The position numbers and the translations under genes were made by a program. A stretch of 64,000 nucleotides of DNA from positions 1-64,000 of the forward strand of contig CANLXL010000004.1 in NCBI GenBank assembly GCA_947495125.1. Reading direction: 5' to 3'. Shown here one piece after another: positions 10,427 through 18,620 of the stretch (positions are counted from its first letter, which is position 1; the number at the start of each line of letters is the position of its first letter). The notes under the pieces are model-generated. The model did not search any database. It was not told where the DNA came from and saw only the letters and a list, made by a program, of their open reading frames with translations. This stretch comes from an uncultured Flaviramulus sp. Lineage in GTDB: Bacteria > Bacteroidota > Bacteroidia > Flavobacteriales > Flavobacteriaceae.

Positions 10427-11296
10427 TTATACTTTATATTTTGAAATTAATTCTTGATTATTTTTAAACTCCCTGGGAGTGCATCCTTTTTTCTTTCTAA
10501 AAATGCGGTTAAAGTTTGACAAATTGTTAAAGCCGGAGTCATAGCTAATTTCTGCAATAGAATCTTCAGATTCAATAAGCAGACGAGTGGCATTTCCAAC
10601 TCTAATGTCCTGAATGTATTCGGTGAAGGATCTATGTGTGTGTCTTTTAAAGTAATGGCTAAATGCGGTTTCAGACATGTTAACCAAATCGGCAGCTTCT
10701 TTTAATTTAATGTTTCGTTTAAAGTTTTCTTGTATATAATCAGAAACCACTTTAATGCGCTTGCTTTTGCTACTTTCAAATTTGTTAACAAATGAAGCGC
10801 TACTTAGAAGTGTTTGATTTCTTGCTGTAGACAGGTCGTATAAAATAGATAAAAACTCAATAAAAGAATCAAAGCCAGATTTATCACAGAGTTGAAGAAT
10901 GCGACTGGAAATTGCTTCTTGTGTTTCGCGTGAAAATAAGATACCTCTATACGATTTGTTAATCATTTCTTTTATTGGTAACATCAGTTTTCTGTTTAAG
11001 GTTTCTTCAGAAAACAAACTTTGCTGAAACTGAATGGTAATGACTCTAACATTGTTGTGATTATCGTTTCCCATCCATGCATGCGGGGTGTTGGGACCAA
11101 CTAATACGAGGTCAGAATTCGAGTATTCTAAAATAGAATCACCTACGATTCTTTTTCCATTGGAATTAAATACAAAGTTTAATTCAAATTCAGGATGGTA
11201 GTGAACCGGAAAATCGAATTTTGCATTATAATTATTTAAGACAATAAAAAAATCTTCATTTTTAATTGGGGTGATTTCTCTTTCTATAATGCTCAT
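10427..11296 (-). CDS. AraC family transcriptional regulator with cupin sensor
   Basis: A 289-residue cytoplasmic regulator. The N-terminal half is a cupin-type effector-binding domain (FDFPVHYHPEFELNFVF, then GPNTPHAW). The last 100 residues form the double helix-turn-helix of the AraC family (KEAADLVNMSETAFSHYFKRHT and ISYDSGFNNLSNFNRIFRKKKGCTPREF). It is divergent from the SusC operon and is probably its sugar-responsive activator. It is a plain AraC protein rather than the hybrid two-component sensor often found in such loci. An ATG at 11350 would add 18 residues, but MSIIERE at 11296 is where the cupin domain naturally begins. Confidence 0.88.
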   Translation of the reverse strand: MSIIEREITPIKNEDFFIVLNNYNAKFDFPVHYHPEFELNFVFNSNGKRIVGDSILEYSNSDLVLVGPNTPHAWMGNDNHNNVRVITIQFQQSLFSEETLNRKLMLPIKEMINKSYRGILFSRETQEAISSRILQLCDKSGFDSFIEFLSILYDLSTARNQTLLSSASFVNKFESSKSKRIKVVSDYIQENFKRNIKLKEAADLVNMSETAFSHYFKRHTHRSFTEYIQDIRVGNATRLLIESEDSIAEISYDSGFNNLSNFNRIFRKKKGCTPREFKNNQELISKYKV

Positions 11297-11512
11297 GATA
11301 TTTGCTGTTAAATTAATGATTTGTGTAAAGATTGAACAGAATATATACAAATATATGATTTATTTATTCATAATTGTATTATTATGAGTAAAAAACATAA
11401 TTATCTAATATTCAAATGTTTGTATTTTTATTAGTTGTTTTTATAGAGTTGTTATTCATTAATGTATTGATTTTAAGCTTTAAAATATTAGTATTAAAGC
11501 ATAATCATTGTA

Positions 11513-11520
11513 TAACTTTG
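11513..11520 (+). promoter_or_regulatory. Bacteroidota -7 promoter box of the SusC operon
   Basis: TAACTTTG is a perfect match to the Bacteroidota -7 consensus TAnnTTTG and lies 55 bp before the SusC start codon. That implies a leader of about 50 bases. No FNR-like palindrome is present here, unlike the promoters beyond 26 kb. Confidence 0.55.
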
Positions 11521-11574
11521 TCAACAGTTCAAAAACAATTAAAACTAAACTATTTAAAACTTAAGTTTTGACTT

Positions 11575-14500
11575 ATGAAGGAAATGAAATTATTATTTAA
11601 ATTAACTCTGATTCTTGTGCTTTTTACAGGATTTAGTAGTGTGATGGCTCAAAGCTATGAAATTACTGGACTAGTTAAAGGAGCTGACGGGGAGGTTTTG
11701 CCAGGTGTAAATGTTATTTTAAAAGGGACAACAACCGGTGTCGCAACAGATTTTGATGGAAATTACTCAATAAATGTTGATGATTTGCAAGGAACCTTAG
11801 TGTTTTCATATTTAGGATATGTAACTCAAGAAATTGAGATTAACGGAAATACTGCCATTAATGTAGTTATGGATGAAGATCAGCAAACACTGAGTGAGAT
11901 TGTAGTTATTGGGTATGGGGCTGTTAAGAAGAGTGACCTTACAGGATCTGTTTCATCATTGAAAGCGGATAGGTTGGAGGAAACACCTTCTTCCTCAGTG
12001 GACGCCTTGTTGCAAGGTAAAGTTGCCGGAGTGCAGGTTACGCAAACCTCAGGTGAACCAGGGGCTGGAGTAACAGTTAGAATTAGAGGGTTAAGTTCGA
12101 GAGAAGGAAGTAATAGTCCATTATATGTAATCGATGGCTTCCCTTATGGAGATGCCGGTAATTTGAAACAATTAAATCCTAATGATATTGTTTCAATGGA
12201 AGTGTTAAAAGATGCTTCAGCTGCAGCTATTTATGGTTCCAGAGGAGCAAATGGTGTTATCATTATAACAACTAAAAGTGGTAAAAATAATCAAAGAGCA
12301 AAATTTGAGATTAAAACACAAACGGGGGTTCAAATAGTAGACCATGGTAGATTAAACCTTATTTCAGATCCGTTAACGTTTGCAACACTTAGTAATGAGG
12401 TTCGTGAAAATGATACAAGAAATGTAGATCCTTTATATGTTGGAGCTGTAGATCAGTCCACCGGTGTGTACTATCCTTCTTTAACTGAAATAGCAAGCGG
12501 ATCTTGGGGTATTAATACTTACTGGCCAGATGTCGTTCTAAATGAGGCTATTACACAGAATGTAAATATAGGTATAACTGGAGGTGATGAGAATACCGCA
12601 TATGCTGTATCGGGAAACATTTTTGATCAAACAGGAGTACTGATAGGGAATGATTATCAGAATTTTACATTTAGAGGAAGATTAGATCAGAAAACAAGAG
12701 GAAGTTTTAAGTATGGAACTAATTTGGCTTTAAGTTATGTAAAAAGAAATAAAACACAATCAGGATTTGGTATTGGGCGTTCTCCACTTACACCTGTGTT
12801 TAATCCGGATGGAACTTATTATGTTAATGGTGCAGGAGATTTTTTTAATCCGGTAATGTTGGCGAATGAGGTTACCGATATAAGTAATGAATATGATGTA
12901 AATGCCGTGACTTATATTGAATGGGAAATCATAAAAAATTTAAATTTAAGAGCGCAGTCCGGAATTAATTTAGGGCATGCTATAGGAGATTATTACGAGC
13001 CAAGAACAACATCATCAGGAAACATTTTTAATGGTTTAGGTATCATAAATAATTATACCGGCTATACCTTTTTAAATGAAGGCTATTTTACTTATAAAAA
13101 CACGTTTAAAGAGAAGCACGATTTCAGTGCAATGGTTGGTTATTCTAGTGAGCAAAGACAAGTTAGGACATCACAATTACGTGGAGAAGGTTTTGTTAAT
13201 GATGTTTTGAAAAACGAAGCCTTAAATTCTGCTACAACAAGAAAGCTGGATAATAATCTTCAAAAACAGGTTTTACAGTCTTTTATATCAAGAATCACTT
13301 ATAGTTATGATGATAGATACCTGTTAACATTGTCTGGTAGATATGATGGGTCTTCTAAATTTGGAAAACTTAATAAATATGGATTCTTTCCCTCGGGGGC
13401 TATTGCGTGGAAGCTTCATAATGAAAAATTCATGGAGAGCTTCAATGTGTTATCTCAATTAAAATTAAGGACAAGTTTTGGCTATTCCGGTAATCAGGCT
13501 ATCCCTCCTTATGGAACATTGAATCAATTTGGAGCACGACAATATTTTGTGGGACAAGTTCTTATTAGTGGATATGGACCGTACCAAAACGGAAACCCGG
13601 CATTACAATGGGAAACAACATCTCAGCTGGATTTTGGAATAGATTTAGGTTTCTTAAATAATAGAATAGAGTTAAGTGCAGATTATTACAAAAAAGAGTC
13701 TACGGATCTTTTAAGAAAAAAGCGATTGCCTTTTTCATCAGGATTTGATGACGTTTGGATTAATGGAGGAGAGATTTTAAATACAGGATATGAGGTTGCA
13801 TTAAGCGGAACTGTTATTAATGGAAAGGATTTCGGATGGGATATTTCAGGAACACTTTCGCATAACGAAAATGAAGTAGTAAATATAGGAGAAGAAGGTG
13901 TAGGTGAAGGCTTAAGAACCGGAGGATACATAGAATCTTTCAGAGATTATCCAACAAGATGGCGTAACGGGCAACCAATGAATATTATAGTTGGTTATAA
14001 GGTTGATGGTATTGTTCAGAGTTTAGCCGAAGGGCAGGAAGCTGGTTTAGTAGGTGATGAAGCCATAGCAGGAGAATTTAAGTATGTAGATATTAGTGGA
14101 CCAGATGGTACGCCTGATGGTATAATTAATGATCTTGATAGAACGGTTATTGGTAATACGCAACCAGACTTTTTAATTGGATTTGATACACAATTTAGAT
14201 ACAAAAATTTCGATTTTAGTGCCCAGTTTTACGGTTCTATAGGTAACGATATTGTGGCTATAAAAAAGTTTGAAGGGCAACGTTCTTTAAACAGGTGGAC
14301 TGTCGATAACCCTACAAATGAATGGCCTAGTTTAAGAGGTGGACGTTTAAATAAAATATCGGATTGGTGGATTGAAGACGGATCTTTTTTAAGGGTATCT
14401 AATGTGACTTTGGGGTATAACCTGCCTTCAGAAACTATTTCCGGAATACAAAGTCTAAGACTTTATGTAACAGGAACTAATCTATACACGTTCACAAAAT

Positions 14501-14595
14501 TTTCCGGAGCCGATCCTGAAATTGAAGGCGGTGTAGATTATGGAACGTATCCTAAATATAGAACATTCACCTTAGGTTTAAATCTTACATTATAA
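11575..14595 (+). CDS. SusC/RagA-type TonB-dependent glycan importer
   Basis: An outer-membrane TonB-dependent transporter of 1006 residues that forms the barrel of a SusCD pair. After a signal peptide ending near MAQ comes a carboxypeptidase-like regulatory domain (YEITGLVKGADGEVLPGVNV, about 26-105). The SusC-type TonB box region is EIVVIGYGAVKKSDLTGSVS. The plug holds the RIRG and PLYVIDGFPYGD motifs. The remainder is a 22-strand barrel that ends in an aromatic/Leu strand (RTFTLGLNLTL). It is the first gene of the glycan operon, 18 bp before SusD. It imports oligosaccharides, here probably manno-oligosaccharides judging from the enzymes behind it. Confidence 0.95.
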   Translation: MKEMKLLFKLTLILVLFTGFSSVMAQSYEITGLVKGADGEVLPGVNVILKGTTTGVATDFDGNYSINVDDLQGTLVFSYLGYVTQEIEINGNTAINVVMDEDQQTLSEIVVIGYGAVKKSDLTGSVSSLKADRLEETPSSSVDALLQGKVAGVQVTQTSGEPGAGVTVRIRGLSSREGSNSPLYVIDGFPYGDAGNLKQLNPNDIVSMEVLKDASAAAIYGSRGANGVIIITTKSGKNNQRAKFEIKTQTGVQIVDHGRLNLISDPLTFATLSNEVRENDTRNVDPLYVGAVDQSTGVYYPSLTEIASGSWGINTYWPDVVLNEAITQNVNIGITGGDENTAYAVSGNIFDQTGVLIGNDYQNFTFRGRLDQKTRGSFKYGTNLALSYVKRNKTQSGFGIGRSPLTPVFNPDGTYYVNGAGDFFNPVMLANEVTDISNEYDVNAVTYIEWEIIKNLNLRAQSGINLGHAIGDYYEPRTTSSGNIFNGLGIINNYTGYTFLNEGYFTYKNTFKEKHDFSAMVGYSSEQRQVRTSQLRGEGFVNDVLKNEALNSATTRKLDNNLQKQVLQSFISRITYSYDDRYLLTLSGRYDGSSKFGKLNKYGFFPSGAIAWKLHNEKFMESFNVLSQLKLRTSFGYSGNQAIPPYGTLNQFGARQYFVGQVLISGYGPYQNGNPALQWETTSQLDFGIDLGFLNNRIELSADYYKKESTDLLRKKRLPFSSGFDDVWINGGEILNTGYEVALSGTVINGKDFGWDISGTLSHNENEVVNIGEEGVGEGLRTGGYIESFRDYPTRWRNGQPMNIIVGYKVDGIVQSLAEGQEAGLVGDEAIAGEFKYVDISGPDGTPDGIINDLDRTVIGNTQPDFLIGFDTQFRYKNFDFSAQFYGSIGNDIVAIKKFEGQRSLNRWTVDNPTNEWPSLRGGRLNKISDWWIEDGSFLRVSNVTLGYNLPSETISGIQSLRLYVTGTNLYTFTKFSGADPEIEGGVDYGTYPKYRTFTLGLNLTL

Positions 14596-14613
14596 AAAAA
14601 CAAAAATCATCAT

Positions 14614-16104
14614 ATGAAAACATTTAAATATTTAATTCTAATTATTGCAAGTGTGATAACAACGGCTTGTTCCCTTGAGGAAACACCTAATGGTTTTTTA
14701 AATGAGGAAAATTTTTATCAAACAGCAAGCGATGCAGAATCAGCTATATTGTACACTTATGCAGTATTGCCCGAACAAGGCTATTTTTCTAGATATTACT
14801 ATTATGTAGCACATTGTCCTACAGAGGAATTTACTCAAAAATCAGATGCTGAAGCAGGTCAGCACGAATTAGATGGTTATATAACCACTAATACTACAGC
14901 AGATTTAGCGATAGTCTTTCGTCATTTCTATTTGTCGATAAACAGAACGTTCCCAATTATTGAAAAAGTGCCTTCAATAGCCATGGATGAAAATTACAAA
15001 AACCATATTTTGGGAGAAGCACATTTTTTAAGAGCCTTTAACTATTATAACTTAGTACGTTTGTTTGGAGAGGTGCCTCTTAGAAAGGAAGTTATGACAG
15101 ACTTTAATAGCGCCGGTTTAGATTTGGCTTCAATACAAGATATATATGCTTATATACTTGAAGATCTTCAGACAGCAATAACATTAATGGATTCTCAATA
15201 TCGATACGGAAGAGCAAACAAAACAGCAGCTCAAGGACTGTTGGCTAATGTTCACTTATTTTTAGCATCAGCTTCAGAATCCGGGCTTGCAGGTTATAGT
15301 TTTACTGATGCGGCCGGTAACTATAATTTGGCTAAACAATATGCTGGAGAGGTAGTTAATGGACAATCACAATTTAGATTAGATACAGATATTCAAAATA
15401 TTTTTGATCCTGTACAAAATTTGAACCCGGCTTTTAGTCCAGAGCACATTTTTAGTATAGTTGCCTCGAGAGGTGTACTTGGTCCTACAGAACTTATGAG
15501 TTTGCTTTCTACGCCGTTTGTTCAAACCGGGTTTACATTAACGCCCGATCAAGGAGGCCATACTATTGATTTTGGATGGGATCATGTTATTGTGGAGACT
15601 CCTTTCTATGAGTCTTTTGATGCAAGTGACCGCCGAAAGGAATTGTTATTTATGACTGAGTATTTGGATGCTGATGGGAATTTAGTTAATACAAATAATA
15701 ATAGACCTTATACTTTAAAATACTTAGATGCTAATCGTTCTGGAGGTGAAGAGTCTGGTAACAAAATTCCTATTGTAAGATATTCAGAGGTCTTGCTTAC
15801 TTATGCAGAGGCCTGTGGAAATACTACGGAAGGAATTAATGCTTTAAACCAGATTCGATCTAGAGCTAATTTGGGTACTTATAGTACAAGCGATTTTGCA
15901 AGTGATGCAGCCTTTAGAGATGCGGTTATTCAAGAAAGAGCTTGGGAGTTGGCTTATGAGTTTAATAGATTATATGATCTTAGAAGATCCGGTAAAATGG
16001 AACAGATATTGGCTTCTGCCCCCTATAATAAGACTTTAACTAACGCTATTTATTTCTTTGATATTCCATTTGAAGAAATTGACAGAAATCCTAACCTAAA
16101 TTAA
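14614..16104 (+). CDS. SusD/RagB-type glycan-binding lipoprotein
   Basis: A surface lipoprotein of 496 residues that acts as the lid of the SusC barrel. The lipobox is TACS near residue 19. It has the family's helical repeat architecture (LRAFNYYNLVRLFGEVPL, then TAAQGLLANVHLFLA) and the C-terminal signature region with EVLLTYAEACG, INQIRSRANL-type sequence and QERAWELAYEFNRLYDLRRSG. The substrate cannot be read from the sequence. Context suggests mannan-derived oligosaccharides. Confidence 0.94.
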   Translation: MKTFKYLILIIASVITTACSLEETPNGFLNEENFYQTASDAESAILYTYAVLPEQGYFSRYYYYVAHCPTEEFTQKSDAEAGQHELDGYITTNTTADLAIVFRHFYLSINRTFPIIEKVPSIAMDENYKNHILGEAHFLRAFNYYNLVRLFGEVPLRKEVMTDFNSAGLDLASIQDIYAYILEDLQTAITLMDSQYRYGRANKTAAQGLLANVHLFLASASESGLAGYSFTDAAGNYNLAKQYAGEVVNGQSQFRLDTDIQNIFDPVQNLNPAFSPEHIFSIVASRGVLGPTELMSLLSTPFVQTGFTLTPDQGGHTIDFGWDHVIVETPFYESFDASDRRKELLFMTEYLDADGNLVNTNNNRPYTLKYLDANRSGGEESGNKIPIVRYSEVLLTYAEACGNTTEGINALNQIRSRANLGTYSTSDFASDAAFRDAVIQERAWELAYEFNRLYDLRRSGKMEQILASAPYNKTLTNAIYFFDIPFEEIDRNPNLN

Positions 16105-16115
16105 AAATTATATCT

Positions 16116-16991
16116 ATGAAAAATATTTATAACATATTATCAGTATGCGTACTGTTTGCAACTATTTTTAGTTGTACTCCAGTCGATGACATAACAAATA
16201 ATAACCAAAGACATCTTTTGGCTGTGGCTATTGATGGTCAGATAGGTAGACCTGAACTTCCCAGTAAACTGGAATCAACCAATACAACATCTATTACAAC
16301 ATACAAGTCATTAGATTTTTCAAATTTGGCCTTAGATATTGTAGTGTCTCCAGGCGCAACAGTATCGCCTGCTTCTGGTCAGGCAGTAGATTTTGCCTCT
16401 AATGGTAACAAATATACGTATACCATTACATCTGAATCAGGCATATCTAAAGATTGGGTTATCTCAGTAGAAAAATTTATAAACCCCGTCGAAGGAACTT
16501 GGGCTGTTGATAAGCTTGAATTTTATTATGACGATTGGTTTGGTTGGGGAAATAGTGGTGTTGTACCGTTAGTTAACAGACTTCCGTTAAGCGCTCCGGG
16601 ATTGGATGATATTATTACATTTTCATCAGTTCAATCAGTTAGTCCAACAGGGGTTGTATTTGGAAGCTATACACGAACTGCCGGAGCTGATGGTGCTTTT
16701 GCCAGTTACGTAAACGAGCTTACAGGTAGCGATTATGGTTACAAGTTTGAACGTATTACCGGACCATCAGGAAAATGGCAAATTAATTCAGATGCGTCTT
16801 TAACTTTTACAGATAGTAATGGAGTAGAAACAAGTGCTAAGACTGTAGAGGTAATAGATGCAAATACCATTCTTGTTAAGTTAGATCCAGGGCCACAAAC
16901 ATGGGTAATTGATTGGGGAGACTATTTTGGTAATGTTGAAAACAGTTTGAATTTTGCCTGGGATGTTTTGTTAACCTTAAAAAGGGTATAA
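16116..16991 (+). CDS. Surface lipoprotein, probable glycan-binding partner of SusCD
   Basis: A 291-residue lipoprotein with lipobox FSCT. Residues about 30-125 resemble the Ig-like pre-domain seen in Bacteroidota surface glycan-binding proteins (VVSPGATVSPASGQ, then TYTITSESGISKDWVISVE). The C-terminal half is a Trp- and Gly-rich beta domain (DWFGWGNSGVV, KWQINSDASLTF), possibly lipocalin-like. It sits 11 bp after SusD, the usual place of a surface glycan-binding protein. The binding role is inferred from position and fold. No catalytic motif is seen. Confidence 0.65.
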   Translation: MKNIYNILSVCVLFATIFSCTPVDDITNNNQRHLLAVAIDGQIGRPELPSKLESTNTTSITTYKSLDFSNLALDIVVSPGATVSPASGQAVDFASNGNKYTYTITSESGISKDWVISVEKFINPVEGTWAVDKLEFYYDDWFGWGNSGVVPLVNRLPLSAPGLDDIITFSSVQSVSPTGVVFGSYTRTAGADGAFASYVNELTGSDYGYKFERITGPSGKWQINSDASLTFTDSNGVETSAKTVEVIDANTILVKLDPGPQTWVIDWGDYFGNVENSLNFAWDVLLTLKRV

Positions 16992-17014
16992 ATATATAAT
17001 TAGTGAGTTTTTTT

Positions 17015-17050
17015 TTCAGATTGTGTGCAATTAATTACACACAATCTGAA
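17015..17050 (+). terminator. Strong intercistronic hairpin behind the SusCD-lipoprotein genes
   Basis: A perfect 13-bp inverted repeat (TTCAGATTGTGTG / CACACAATCTGAA) with a 10-base loop and four T after it lies between the surface lipoprotein gene and the first glycosidase gene. It may partially terminate transcription or protect the 3' end of the SusCD part of the message. A T-run on the 5' side makes it a poor terminator for the other strand. Confidence 0.6.
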
Positions 17051-17074
17051 TTTTCATCAAAAAGCGTGGATATT

Positions 17075-18598
17075 ATGTTAAAAATTGGAAGAGTTTTATT
17101 ATTAATTATACCTCTATTCTGTTATTGTTGTTCAAGTGATTCTGAACCGCCAACTTCTGATCCAAACCCACCAGGGACCCAAAACGATGTGTTAACTATA
17201 CAGACCTCACAAATAATAAATGATAGTTACATTGGTAATGGGGCACAATGGGACGCATATCCAAATGCTTATTTAAATTGGAATTCGCCATTATCTGAAC
17301 AAGATTGGCAAAAGTTAGAATTGCGCCTCGATTATATGAAGCCTAAATTAATGCGGGTTATTATAGATGCGAATCATAATTATGCGGGTAATGGTGGTTA
17401 CGAACCAGAGCTTAATTTAGAGCCCTTAGCACGAATACTTCAATACTGTACTAGTAATAATATAACGGTTATGTTTGGCGATTGGGGAGGCAATATGGTA
17501 AACCCAGACACAAATGCTATTAATGAAACTAATTTAACAAATGCAGCAAAATTTGTTGACTACCTTGTTAATACTAAAGGTTTTAATTGTATAAAATATT
17601 ATAATATGATCAATGAACCTAATGGTGATTGGTCTTCTAATAAAGGTAACTACGACTTGTGGGTTAATGCGGTAAATTATTTTTATCAGCAAATGGAATC
17701 TATAGGCGTTTCCACCAAGGTTAAACTTATAGCTCCGGATATTGCCGTATGGACTACTAATGAAGTGCCTTGGATTCAGAATACAGCAAGAGATATTGGA
17801 GATGACAAAATAGGTGTTTATGATATTCATACCTACCCGGGCCAGATTCATGTTGTTAGCAAAGACTATTCTAACCTGTTGAAATCTTATATAGATAAAG
17901 TTCCTGCCGGCAAAAAAATGGTTATGGGAGAATTAGGGTTTAAGTATGATTCTAATTTAGACGCGTCGCTTCATAGAGGAAATATTGAACGTGCAGAAGC
18001 AGATCCCTTTGCTTCTAACACAGATAGTAACATGTACGTAAAAGACTTTTTCTATGGTGTAGATATGGCAGATGCTTCCATGCAAATTGTAAATGCAGGG
18101 TATTCGGGTATTATAACATGGATGCTAGATGATGCTATGCACAATACTGATGGCGGTAATGGAAAAGATCTTAAAACATGGGGATTTTGGAATATTCTTG
18201 GAGAAGAACTTTTTGGAGGCGCTGCAGAAGAAGAAATACGCCCATGGTTTTATACCTATGCATTGTTAAGCAGGTATATGCAAACAGGTGTAAAGGTTCT
18301 TAAAGTAGATATTCCCAATAAGCGCGGCCTAAATGCTATAGCCATAACTAACGGAAGTGAATATACTATTGCTGTGGTTAATAGTGGTTTTTCAACCCAT
18401 ACCGTTGATCTTAAATTTGATGCCGGAGCTACGCTGAGTAATGTAAAACAGTTTATTTATGAAGATGCTAACCGACCTGTTGATAGTAACGGTTTTCCGG
18501 TTCCTACAAGCACAGATCTTTCATTAAACTTAACTGCGGGTCATACCTTAGATATAAAAGGTCAATCTTTTACATTATTCACAAACTTTAATTACTAA
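17075..18598 (+). CDS. Clan GH-A glycoside hydrolase-like lipoprotein (copy 1)
   Basis: A 507-residue lipoprotein (MLKIGRVLLLIIPLFCYCCSS) with a TIM-barrel glycosidase fold. Clan GH-A signatures place the acid/base at Glu181 (MINEPNG) and the nucleophile at Glu286 (MGELG). Strand motifs RVIID, VMFGDWGG and GVYDIHTYPG fit GH5/GH39-like enzymes, and a small beta domain follows (about 400-507). It is a paralogue of the protein at 22296. Probable role: endo- or exo-cleavage of beta-mannan or glucomannan chains on the cell surface or in the periplasm. I cannot assign the family number. A GTG at 17003 extends the frame, but those codons lie in the hairpin at 17015-17050 and the lipoprotein signal starts at 17075. 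Confidence 0.78.
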   Translation: MLKIGRVLLLIIPLFCYCCSSDSEPPTSDPNPPGTQNDVLTIQTSQIINDSYIGNGAQWDAYPNAYLNWNSPLSEQDWQKLELRLDYMKPKLMRVIIDANHNYAGNGGYEPELNLEPLARILQYCTSNNITVMFGDWGGNMVNPDTNAINETNLTNAAKFVDYLVNTKGFNCIKYYNMINEPNGDWSSNKGNYDLWVNAVNYFYQQMESIGVSTKVKLIAPDIAVWTTNEVPWIQNTARDIGDDKIGVYDIHTYPGQIHVVSKDYSNLLKSYIDKVPAGKKMVMGELGFKYDSNLDASLHRGNIERAEADPFASNTDSNMYVKDFFYGVDMADASMQIVNAGYSGIITWMLDDAMHNTDGGNGKDLKTWGFWNILGEELFGGAAEEEIRPWFYTYALLSRYMQTGVKVLKVDIPNKRGLNAIAITNGSEYTIAVVNSGFSTHTVDLKFDAGATLSNVKQFIYEDANRPVDSNGFPVPTSTDLSLNLTAGHTLDIKGQSFTLFTNFNY

Positions 18599-18620
18599 CC
18601 AAAATAGTGCGACATTTTAT

